Origin: Anaeramoeba ignava
Taxonomy: Eukaryota > Metamonada > Anaeramoebidae
NCBI GenBank assembly: GCA_028826165.1
Contig: JAPDFW010000002.1
Location: 41,056-105,055, forward strand
Length of the DNA stretch: 64,000 nucleotides
Reading direction: 5' to 3'
In this document: piece after piece, positions 38,301-48,598 of the stretch
How positions within the stretch are numbered: position 1 is the stretch's first letter
Layout of the letters: each line of letters starts with the position of its first letter
Translations under genes and position numbers: made by a program
Notes under the pieces: generated by a model
The model's database searches: none
Told to the model about the DNA's origin: nothing
What the model saw: only the letters and a program-made list of their open reading frames with translations

Positions 38301-41272
38301 CATTTGGATTCACCTGAAACAAAATCTGAAGCAAAAAGAAAATTATGGACAAATGATTCTTATCTTTTCAATAGTGAATATTCTTTGGATCGTTTCAATA
38401 CTCAAAAGGAAAAATCTAAATTTGTGAAAAGAGAATTTACAGAAATGTTTCCTGTTAAAGATAGTAAATTAGCTGGTGATGTTAAAATGGTTAAATCTTT
38501 TGTTGAAAAAATTGAAGATGAAATGGATTTAGGAAAAGGAAATGTATTTAAAATGAAGAAAAAAGCTGATGGATTAGAAATTAGTGATGATAGATTAACA
38601 ATTAAATCTACAAATATAAAAAACGATTTGAATCAAAATCGAAATCAAAATCAAAATCAAAATCAAAATCAAAATCAAAACGAAATGAAAATGAAAATCA
38701 AAATCAAAATCAAAATGAAAATCAAAATCAAAATCAAATTGAAAATCAAATTGAAAATCAATTACAAAATTTACTTCCTTTTTTTATACGTAATTATCAA
38801 GATATTTTTTCTACTTTTAATGGCAAATGCTTAATTTATTATGGAGAAAAAAATGAATATCCTGATGGATTAAAAGTTATAATGGAAAAACCAATTCCTT
38901 TATGGAATCAATTATATCTTCAAAATTTTGAATCTTTCTATTTCGAAATTAAAATTGCAAATACTGGAAAAATAAATAAAGCTAATATTGGAATAGGATT
39001 ATATGATGAATCTCAAGAAACATCAACATTTGAAGAATTACTTCAAAAAAATATTTGTATTATTGCAGATGAAGAACTTTATTTTCAACAAAATCCACAA
39101 GCATATAAAAAGAAAAAGTTAAAAGAAGAAAAAGAAAAAGAAAAAGAAAAAGAAGAAGATAAAGATAAAGATGAAGATGAACAAGAATTAAAATTGATAT
39201 CTTCAGATGAAAAAGATGAAAAAGATGAAAAAGATGAAAAAGATGAAAAAGATGAAAAAGATGAAAAAGATGAAAAAGATGAAAAAGATGAAAAAGATGA
39301 AAAAGATGAAAAAGATGAAAAAGATGAAAAAGATAAAAAAGATGAAAAGGATATTAAAAAAGATGATAAAGAAATAGAACCTCCTAATCCAAATTTAAGA
39401 GCAGATCCTTTGAAATTAACTATTGATTCTGATTCTGATTCTGATTGGGATATTCAACCTCAAAAACCTAAAATGAATCTTGGAAATAATGTTAAAATCC
39501 TCAAACCAATAAAATTGGGAAGATGTTTAGGATGTTTAATTTCAATTAAAACACAAAAAATTATATTTTATGTTAATTCTCAAATTGTTTTTTCAGTTCC
39601 TTTGAATTTTTCTCAAGATCAAATGAAAAAAATATTTCCAATGATTTGGTTTAAAACAGAAAGTACACTTGCAATTTATAAAATGGGATTTGGAGATTAT
39701 CATTCAGGACCAAAAACTTCAACAGATTTAATGTTCGAACATTTACTTGATGAAAATATTGAAATTAATGAAAATGAAAATGAAAATGAAAATAACAATA
39801 ATAACAATAATAATTTACAGTTAATTTCTTTAAATCAACCAAATATCAAACAAAATGAAAAATTAATTTTTTCTCTTCCTTCTGAAATTATTATACAAGA
39901 AAAACTCAATTTAAAAGTTAATGAATATTGGAGAAAAAAGAATCGAAGTCATTTCAATAGTAATTATTCAAATATTGTTTCAAATTTACCATTTATTGAA
40001 GGAATATGTATGTTTGAAGTGAAAATTATTAAATCAAAAATTCCTGTTGAAAAATTTTCATTTGGAATTGGGTTAGTTATTAAATCAGAATATGAAAAAT
40101 ATCACAAAGAATATTCAAGTTGTTGTTTAGGGAAAATTTTTGAAGATGAAGAAAAAACACAAAAATCATTGATTCCAAATTCATCATCAATTGGTTATTA
40201 TGGAAATACAGGAATGATTTTCAAAAATAACAGATCTTATGTTTATGGACCACAATTTTATGAAGGAGATACTATAAGTTGTTTTATTAATTTATCAACA
40301 GGAGTTATTGCATTTGCAAAAAATGGATTCTTTTTAGGAATTGCTAATAAATTTGAACCAAATCAAGTTGTTCTTCCAATAATTTCTTTTGGAACAGAAG
40401 GAATCACAGTAAAAGTTAATTTTGGAGCAAAAATGAGGAATTTTGAACCACAAAATCGATTGGAATTTATTGATCCAAAATCAGGATTTGAATATCCAAA
40501 TGCTTTTGGAAAAGATACTATTATCCCATTTGTTGATAATGATATTTTTGATGTTGTTTCTCAACACACACAAAAATATTTTGAATGTTTGACTTATATT
40601 ACTCCATTTACAATTTTAGAACAAAAGAAAGGAATGATTGAAATTGCAAAACTTATTAAAAGACTTAAATTGATCATGATTAAACAATTCATTTCAGATG
40701 AATCTTTATCAAAAAATGAACAATTAGAAGTTGATTTGCATGTGAGATTATCTTTGAATGAAATTCGGAAAACTTTTGTTTTAAAAGAAGGAGAATTTTT
40801 ATATAATTTCTCACAAAGAAAAAAACTAATAATTGATCCATGTTGTCTTAATTTTGAATTTGATCCTAAATTACAATCCAAAGTTGAAATTAGAATTATT
40901 CACATAATATTAATTTGCATTAATAGCTTTCGTTGGTTACGTTTTATTGAAGGATTTCGTGCTGCTGAGTTTTTGGAATCAAATATTTATAGTTTGGATC
41001 TTGAGAAAAAAGCAATTAATTCATTAGGAAAAAGTTCAGGTTTAACAAAAGAACAATTTGAAGAATTAAATTTATTTATTGATTCTTCTTTGGATTATTT
41101 TATGAAAATTCTTGAATTATTAAATTCTCATTCAATTTCTTCTCAAGCTATTTCTCATATTGTTGCTAAAAGTAATCCTTTATCTCAAGATGAAACTGAA
41201 GATATGGCACAAGAATATGTAAGAGATGATGGAGGTTTTCAAGATCCTTTTGCAAGTTTCAAAATAATGTAA
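35359..41272 (+). CDS. Seven-transmembrane protein fused to two SPRY domains
   Basis: The exons are 35359-35491, 36378-36706 and 36804-41272 (phases 1 and 0 agree); about 1,640 aa. Seven hydrophobic segments lie in the first about 285 residues (about 15-37, 45-68, 82-104, 125-150, 155-185, 210-235, 255-280), with a short extracytoplasmic start. A cytoplasmic region with an ENK repeat and an NQ tract follows. SPRY1 (about 815-1125) is split by a DEK repeat; its second half begins at GRCLGCLISIKTQKIIFYVNS. SPRY2 (about 1185-1370) contains GDTISCFINLSTGVIAFAKNG. A helical C-terminus follows. SPRY domains bind proteins; the 7TM part is not confidently assigned (THH1/TOM1/TOM3-like or GPCR-like are candidates). 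The frame breaks at 38684-38686: an A3 run where A4 would join the NENQ frame to the SPRY frame. Confidence 0.78.
35500..36360 (+). repeat. Intronic hexamer array, AAATTA units
   Basis: About 860 bp of ATTAAA units with recurring AAGAACAACAATTATAATCT spacers near the 5' end (about 35521, 35578, 35686, 35855, 35992) fill intron 1 of the 7TM-SPRY gene (35492-36377). The spacers show that a larger block of array plus spacer was itself duplicated. Confidence 0.92.
37905..37995 (+). repeat. Coding 15-bp repeat (ENK unit)
   Basis: Six copies of a 15-bp unit encode Glu-Asn-Lys-Glu-Asn in the cytoplasmic linker of the 7TM-SPRY protein. Confidence 0.9.
39203..39335 (+). repeat. Coding 9-bp repeat (Asp-Glu-Lys) within SPRY1
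   Basis: About 14 copies of GATGAAAAA encode DEK. The tract interrupts the first SPRY domain between its first strands (ending near QNPQAYK) and its core strands, which begin after 39490. Confidence 0.9.
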
Positions 41273-41389
41273 TTGGGATTTTTGATATTTTTTTTTTTAA
41301 TTCAATTTATTTTTCTTTCAAAAAAACAAAATTTTTTAATCAAAATCAAAAAAAAAAGCAAAAAGAAAATAATTAACAAAAAAAAAATT

Positions 41390-41430
41390 TTCATTTTCAT
41401 TTTTTTCATTTTTTCCATTTTTTTTTTTTA
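41390..41430 (+). promoter_or_regulatory. CATTTTT leader before TPR-gene ATG
   Basis: Four CATTTT copies and a 13-nt T run end directly at the start codon at 41431. The same type of leader precedes Nup93 and PROPPIN. Confidence 0.45.
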
Positions 41431-44400
41431 ATGAATCAAAATAATAACCAAACTCAATCAAATCAACTTCAATTTCAAAATGAGAAATCACTTATTAAAA
41501 TTTCTCAAAATTTATTGAAACAAAAAGAAGAGGAAATTATTTCAAATGAAATTCAATCACAAGAAATTTATGAACAAGCAAAAAATGAAAAATCTTGGAT
41601 TAAAAAAAAAGAAAAATTAGAATTAAGTTTGAGATTGAATCCTAAAAATATTTCAGCTTTAGTTTTGTTTGCAAATGAATCAATTACACCAAATGAATAT
41701 TTAAGATATTTAAGTGAAGCCATTGAAATCCAAAAAAATAAACTAGGAACTCTTTTACAAAATGATTATGATCCAGTAGAAGATGATTTAGAAATGAATT
41801 ATTTTTTAAAATTACGATATGATTATGCATGGTGTAAAAACAAAATGAAATTTAAATATGAAATATAAAATTTAAATATAAATATAAAATTTAATTATAA
41901 AATTTAATTTAAAAATTTTTTTTTCATTAAAAATAAGGTTTGTGGAAAAACTTCAATGAAAATGAAAAAGCTTTAAAAGAATATTTTGAAATTTTACAAC
42001 TTTCAAGTTCTGATCCATTAGGAGTCAGATTTTGTATCATTTCAATACTTTTATCACTTAATCAATTAAATCAAGCTTCAGAATTTTTAAAACAATTTTC
42101 TGGAGATATTTCTACAACTTGGGAATATTCGTATGTCCTTTTAAAATTCTTAAAGACAAGAAAAAATTATAAAATTCAAAAGGATTTCTTTGTGCAATTA
42201 AGAAAAGAGAAACTTAATCAAATTAAATTTATTCACCAAAATCGTATGATATTTTCTTTTCAATTCCAAAAAAAGAAAAAAACAACATTTAAAAATATTA
42301 TTTTTTTTTCTTTATTTTTTAATAATCCAAAAAAAGAAAATCAAAAACAGGAAAAGAAAAGAAGAAAATCTCTTTTAAATTCCCAAAAAACAAATGAATC
42401 AAATGAAGCCAATCAAAATGATAATAATGATAATAATGATAATAATGATAATAATGATAATAATGATAATAATGATAATAATGATAATAATGATAATAAT
42501 GATAATAATGATAATTTTGATTATCAGGATGATTTTAATGCAAACAATCCAATTCAGAATTTGAATTTTAATCTTAATCTCGGTTTTGGATTTAATTCAT
42601 GTTTAAATCGCTCAATTAATTTTATAGATCAAAAAATTTCAGAAGAACAACGATTTACGAAACTCAAACTCAATTACAGATTGCGAAAAATATTCAAATT
42701 ATTGAAACAAATAATTGAATTCAATCCCGAAGTTCCTGTTTATCTTCTTGGAATCAAAAAGCTACCTGTCAATTTGCCATCAGTTAAAAATCAAGACCAA
42801 GAAAACGAAGCTATTCATTATGTTTGGAACAATTCCCATTTGTGGTTTAGATTGCCTGAGTTGATGAAGTTGCTATTTTTTGCATATAGAAATTATGAAG
42901 CAAGACTTTTCCAATTATCATCTTTTGAAAATTACAACGAATTCAATGAAAACGACCCGAGAATACAAGATATTTATCGGCAAATTATGTTCACAAATCA
43001 AGTCAAAAGGAAAAAGGGCAAAAAAGCCAATCTTCAAACAAACAGAAACATTTATTTAAAATCAATTTTTCCACCAGTTCTAGTAAATGCTTCTGAAATT
43101 GAAAAATATTTTCCCACAGAATTTACTCAGGAAGACTACAATCGAATAAATTCATTCGAGCTTCCCAAGCCAACACAAAAAATAGAAAAACGATCAGCAA
43201 AATTAACTAATTCAATTCTCTATCAAATGTTTTCAATTCAAGGTCCTTCATATTCTTTACTCTATCATCTCCCAAAACAAAGTCGAAGGTTATTCAAAAA
43301 TCATATTCTTAATTCCTTTTTCCAAAACAAGGATTTTCAGGAAATTGATGATCGCATTATCAGGGATTTAGATTCTCATGAGAGAAATCCAAGTCAAAGA
43401 AGATTTCCAAAAAAACGAATTTTGAATCAAAAAAAACACAAATTTCGAGCTTTACTAGCCAAAAAATTAAGGCACAAAAAAAGACTCTCACAAAAAGAGC
43501 GGATGTATTTACACAAAATGGCAGCTTTGAAAAAGAAAAAAGAACAACACTTTGTTGCTCCCCCTCTCACATTTGGGGCAGAATCTCCTGAAAAATTCAC
43601 CAGTTTTTGGCAAAATAATTTTCCGTTTCCAATATTTCAAATCAATCAGAATTCTCTTTCTTTCCAAAACCAATTACATCCACAAAAAGTGTTTTTGGAA
43701 GAAGAAAAATCTTTATACAATATTTTGAAAAGTGTTAACTATCAACAAGAATATAATAAAAATGAAAGAAATAATTTGGGTTATGAGAATGGTGAATTTT
43801 TCGATCAACAGTATTTGGGAATGGAGGAAAATTTGAATTCTCATAGTGGGAAAGTAAATAATGCTTATTATGATGATTATGACGATTTTAGTAATGGAAA
43901 TGATGAATATAATTTCTCTTATGATTTGGATCCGAAGTATCATTATGATTCCGATTACGATTACGATTATGATGACAGTTATGATAGACTGAATTATAAC
44001 AATGATACTTTTCATAATAATTATAACTACAATCACAATTATTATTATCATCATAGAGATCTTGATAACGATAGTGATAGTGATAGTGATTATGATGATA
44101 ATTCTCTTGATAATCATCAATATCATCAATATCGTCAATATAATCGTAATCATCAAGAATATGAAAATGAACATGAAGATACATTTTTGGATTTCGATGA
44201 TGATAATTATGATGATAATTATGATGATGATAATTATGATGATGATAATTATGATGATGATTATGATGAAGATGACGATTCTTCTATTATTGATGATTAC
44301 CAAGATGATTTGGAAGAACTTGAAAGAGAAAATGATGAAATTTTGGGTGAAAGATATTCTGAAGAATTACTTGATTCAAAATATTCCAATGTCCCAGAAG

Positions 44401-46472
44401 AAGCTCAAAAAATCATTCAATTTGAAATGAAAAAGAAAAGACAAGAAAAAGTATTTATGATAAATATAATGGAAAATTTTTAATTTAATTTAATTTAATT
44501 TAATTTAATTTAATTTAATTTAATTTAATTTAATTTAATTTTATTTTATTTTAGGAATTAAAAATCTCCAATGATTTGAAAAATGAAGGGAATTTGCATT
44601 TTCGTGAAGGAGATTGGGAAGGAGCAATTGCTTTATATGAACAAGCATTAAAACAAACTCCAAAATATGCATCTAAAGAATATTCAGTCATTTTATCAAA
44701 TCAAGCTGCTTGTTTTCTTCTCTTAAAACAATATGATAAAGTTATTGATTTTTGCACACGATCACTCGAATATTCTCTCAAGTATCCAAAATCTATTTTC
44801 AGAAGAGCATTCGCTTTTTGTGAAATTGAAAAAAACCTACTTGCTTACGAAGGTTCATTTCAAATCAATTTTTAGTTTTTTAATCAAAATCCAAAAATCC
44901 AAAATTTCATTTTATTATAAAAAATAACAACTTAACTTTTTTTTTTAATTTTGTATTAAAATAGATTTGAATGCAATTCGTTATGTGGATCCAAACAATA
45001 CAGAAGCAAGTGAACTTTTTAATCGAGTGCGCATGAAATTATATCAAGAAATCCAAAACAAATCCCAAAAATCTGGGAATTTAACAGAAATCCAAAAAGA
45101 CAAAGAAGAAGTAAGAAATGATTCAGAAAATACAAATGAGAGTCAAGAAAACGAAAATGATTTAAATCTAGAAAATGAATTTGAAAGCATTGATGAAAGA
45201 GATTTATGGGATTCCATTCCAATTACTCCTCAAACTATTTCTCAATTTCTAATACAACAATGTGAAAATCAAAATATTCAAAAAATTCTTTCAACAGACA
45301 TTATATTTATAGAAAATTATATCAATTTTTCTTGCAAGAAAAACTCAGCTAAACTTCTTAGTATTCTTCATTTCAAGAAAAATGAACAAGATTCAAAAGA
45401 AAAAAAATCACAATCACAATCACAAAAAAACACAAGAAAAAAAGGAAAAGGAAACGGAAATTCTCAACAAAAACAAAATTCAAACCAAATTACTTCAGAA
45501 AATATCCAAAAATTATTGATTAAATTTGCTCTTTTTGATAAAATTATTCTAGTTAATCAAGAAATCAACCAGAAAAATCAAAACTATAAACTCACAATTT
45601 CTCCAAATGAAATATCTACAAAAGAAAAAGCACTCGAATTTTTTAAAGAAATTTCACAATTTACAGACACTAATTGTGAAATACTTTTTGCAAATGGAAA
45701 AATCAATGATATAACCACCAAAAAAACTGACAATGGAAAAAACTCAACAATAAACAAAGAACAATTAAAAATCAAATTGGAACAAGTACAAGCAAGATTT
45801 GAAAGTTTAAATTCTGATCTTCAAGAATCATATATGCTTTTCTTAGTTTTCATCTCAAAATTTTTCATGATTCAATTAGAAAATGAATATAAATATTATT
45901 ATGCCAAAAAAGAGCATAATCACACATTTTCTTTTCAAAATATCATCTATGAAAAACAATACAAGAAAGAAATTTCAAAACTCGTAATTAATGCAAAGAA
46001 GTTAATAATTGATAAAAAAATCAAATTCCAAAAGAAAATTAATGATTATACTTTCAAAATTGAAAAAATTGAAAGAGATGAACAATTGAAAAAGTTTCAA
46101 GAAGAACAAAAAGAAAAACAAAGACTTGCTGAATTGGAAGCAGAAAAAAGAAGACTAGAAAAAATTGAAAATAAGAAACAAAAATTAAAGAGAAAAAAGC
46201 AGAGAAAAAGAAATAAACGAAACCAAAACCAAAACCAAAATCAAAATCAAAATCAAAATCAAAATCAAAACCAAAATGAAAATCAAAATCAAAAACAAAT
46301 TGAAAATGAAAATCAAAATCAAAATCAAAATCAAAATCAAAATCAAAATCAAAATCAAAATCAAAATCAAAATCAAAATCAAAATGAAAATCAAAATCAA
46401 TCAGAAAAAATTAAAAAAACAAAAAGTGAACCAGTAAAAAAACAAGAAAAATTTACAAAACAACACGAATAA
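41431..46472 (+). CDS. TPR protein with SEC-C/ST7-type repeat region and Asp/Tyr-rich insert
   Basis: The exons are 41431-41833, 41938-44450, 44555-44852 and 44965-46472 (phases 1, 0, 1 all match); about 1,570 aa. The N-terminal helical repeats include PLGVRFC after YFEILQLSSSD, followed by NPEVPVYLLG...NEAIHYVWNN (nt about 42725-42860). The latter resembles the NPxVPxYLLG block I associate with ST7-like and SEC-C-associated TPR proteins. An NDN 9-bp repeat (42415-42515) and a long Asp/Tyr tract (43860-44290) follow. The third exon encodes classical TPR units (GNLHFREGDWEGAIALYEQAL). The C-terminus is Lys/Glu coiled, then NQ. It probably acts as a scaffold or chaperone adaptor. The TAA at 46470-46472 is followed 2 nt later by the ATG of the RRM frame, so the two may be one gene. 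Confidence 0.78.
42415..42515 (+). repeat. Coding 9-bp repeat (Asp-Asn-Asn)
   Basis: About 11 copies of GATAATAAT lie in frame in the TPR gene. Confidence 0.9.
46220..46400 (+). repeat. Coding AAATCA array (NQ tract) in TPR gene
   Basis: About 30 AAATCA, AACCAA and AAATGA units lie near the C-terminus of the TPR frame. Confidence 0.9.
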
Positions 46473-46474
46473 AA

Positions 46475-48148
46475 ATGAAGATCCCAAATAAAGAATTACA
46501 AAACAATCTTTTGAGTCAACTAACAAATGAAGAAGTTGATGAAATAACAGGATATTATGATTTAGATGAGAACTTTTGTCATAGCAAAACAATGTGGATT
46601 GGAGATGTTGGAGAAGAATTTACAGAAAAAAAACTTGAAAAATTATGTTCAAAATATGGAAAAATCAAGAGTGTGAAAGTAATTCAACATACACATTGTG
46701 CTTTTGTTAATTTCAATGATTTCAGGAATCTTGTTATTGCTTATAAGGATATAAAAGGAAAAACAATTAACGGAATGGTATTTAATACAATGAATATTGC
46801 AAAGCCACATGAAAGTGGAAATAAAACAAAAAAGCCTATTATGAGTGGAGAAACTGAAAAATTTTTGAATAAATTCCCACAAGGATCTGTTTTAATATTG
46901 AAAAATCTCCCTTTTCATGTTAATCCAAATACAATTAAATCTTTATTTAATAATTATAAAATTTGTTCCAATGGAATTTATATTATCAAATCAAAATTAA
47001 ATTCTTCTGCTCAATGTTTTGTTGCATTTATTAATCATTATGAAGCTATATCTGCATTGAAAAGTAAACAAAATTTCAGAATGAATTGGAGAAATGTTTA
47101 TGTTTCTCTTGTAAATAATCCTAATGAACAACAAAAGAATGTTTCAACTTCCCCAAAATTTAAAAAGAAACAAAATGAAATTAAAAAAGAAAAACAAATT
47201 CAAAAAGAAAAACAAATTAAAAAAGAAAAACAAATTCAAAAAGAAAAACAAATTAAGAAAGAAAAACAAATTAAAAAAGAAAAACAAATTAAGAAAGAAA
47301 AACAAATTAAGAAAGAAAATGAAATTAAAAAAGAAAAACAAATTCAAAAAGAAAATGAAATTAAGAAAGAAAATCTTTCTGGAACAAAGCAATTAATTAT
47401 TGATAGATTATCCAATTTAAAAAAATTACATTTCGAAGAAAGAAATCAAGAACCAAAAATTGGGGTATTTGAAAGAAATATATCGCCTATAAATCCCCAA
47501 TATCAAACAAGATATGGAAATACATTAAATCTTAATCCAAATCTTAATTCAAATCTTAATTCAAATCTTAATTCAAATCTTAATTCAAATCTTAATTCAA
47601 ATCTTAATTCAAATCTTAATTCAAATCTTCCTTTTAAATTCGAAAATGAAAAAAAAATACTTCCAAACTCTCCAAATTTTTCTCAATCCTTCCCAAATTT
47701 TCTTCCTGATGAAAAGAGGAATTTTCCACAACAAAAATCAAATCTTGAAATTTTCCAAAAAATACATCAAGAATCATTTAAAAATAATTCTGAAATGAAA
47801 AAAGAAGAAAAATCGAATATAAACATGAATCATTTTGGAAATACATTTGGAAATTCTTATAATATGAATCAACCAATTTTTCCAAATCAACCAATCAATA
47901 ATTCAGAACCAAATTTTTTAAAACCACAAATCACAACCAAAAATTCCAATTCAAATATTCAAGCACAAACAATTAATAACAATATTAATTTTTCATTCAA
48001 ATCACTTAATAATAATATTTACAATTTTATTAATTTTGATTCAATTAATTCTATTAAAGCAAGAAGTGAAAACAAAATACCCAATTTATCTCATTTAAAA
48101 CCACAAGAAAAAAAAACAACAACAAATAATTATTCATTAGAAAAATGA
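46475..48148 (+). CDS. Two-RRM RNA-binding reading frame (possibly the 3' part of the TPR gene)
   Basis: The frame is 557 aa. RRM1 spans about residues 37-110 with RNP2-like MWIGDV and RNP1-like HCAFVNF; RRM2 spans about 133-212 with SVLILKNLPF and QCFVAF. A Lys/Glu/Gln 15-bp repeat (47170-47365), a Leu-Asn-Ser-Asn 12-bp repeat (47530-47630) and a low-complexity tail follow. It likely binds RNA. The 2-nt gap to the upstream stop leaves no room for a promoter, which argues for one TPR-RRM protein with a missing base near 46470. At 48141-48148 the frame ends at AAA-TGA; one more A would continue it for about 50 codons, from 48146 into a NQ/DQ tail that stops at about 48303. Confidence 0.72.
   Translation: MKIPNKELQNNLLSQLTNEEVDEITGYYDLDENFCHSKTMWIGDVGEEFTEKKLEKLCSKYGKIKSVKVIQHTHCAFVNFNDFRNLVIAYKDIKGKTINGMVFNTMNIAKPHESGNKTKKPIMSGETEKFLNKFPQGSVLILKNLPFHVNPNTIKSLFNNYKICSNGIYIIKSKLNSSAQCFVAFINHYEAISALKSKQNFRMNWRNVYVSLVNNPNEQQKNVSTSPKFKKKQNEIKKEKQIQKEKQIKKEKQIQKEKQIKKEKQIKKEKQIKKEKQIKKENEIKKEKQIQKENEIKKENLSGTKQLIIDRLSNLKKLHFEERNQEPKIGVFERNISPINPQYQTRYGNTLNLNPNLNSNLNSNLNSNLNSNLNSNLNSNLNSNLPFKFENEKKILPNSPNFSQSFPNFLPDEKRNFPQQKSNLEIFQKIHQESFKNNSEMKKEEKSNINMNHFGNTFGNSYNMNQPIFPNQPINNSEPNFLKPQITTKNSNSNIQAQTINNNINFSFKSLNNNIYNFINFDSINSIKARSENKIPNLSHLKPQEKKTTTNNYSLEK
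47170..47365 (+). repeat. Coding 15-bp repeat (Lys-Glu-Lys-Gln-Ile)
   Basis: About 12 copies of a 15-bp unit lie just after RRM2 and encode a basic helical or coiled tract. Confidence 0.88.
47530..47632 (+). repeat. Coding 12-bp repeat (Leu-Asn-Ser-Asn)
   Basis: Eight nearly perfect copies of AATCTTAATTCA lie in the RRM frame. Confidence 0.9.
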
Positions 48149-48244
48149 TTGATTCCACAAATACAGAAGAAACAAAAGAAATTCAAAATAATTTTTTTGA
48201 TTATCCAATTATAAATTTTTCAAATATTGGGGATTTTTTTCAAA

Positions 48245-48555
48245 ATCCAGATCAAGATCAAAATCAAAATCAAGATCAAAATCAAAATCAAAATCAAAAT
48301 TAAAATTAAAATTAAAATTAAAATTAAAATTAAAATTAAAATTAAAATTAAAATTAAAATCAAAATTAAAATTAAAATTAAAATTTAAATCAAAATCAAA
48401 ATTAAAATCAAAATCAAAATTAAAATTAAAATCAAAATCAAAATTAAAATTAAAATTAGAATTAAAATCAAAATCAAAATTAAAATTAAAATTAAAATTA
48501 AAATTAAATTTAAAATCAAAATCAAAATCAAAATTAAAATTAAAATTAAAATTCC
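48245..48555 (+). repeat. Hexamer array switching from AAATCA to AAATTA
   Basis: The array begins as NQ/DQ-coding AAATCA units, then becomes mostly AAATTA from about 48297, which places TAA in the coding register. It fills the gap between the RRM frame and the RCC1-BTB gene and is sense-oriented like the intronic arrays. Apart from the array I see nothing in 48304-48560. Confidence 0.9.
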
Positions 48556-48560
48556 AAAAA

Positions 48561-48598
48561 TCATTTTTCATTTTTTTCATTTTTTTTCTTTTTCAAAA
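48561..48598 (+). promoter_or_regulatory. CATTTTT leader before RCC1-BTB ATG
   Basis: Three copies of CATTTTT in a T-rich stretch end 5 bp before the start codon at 48599. It resembles the leaders at 26701, 29781 and 41390. Confidence 0.45.
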
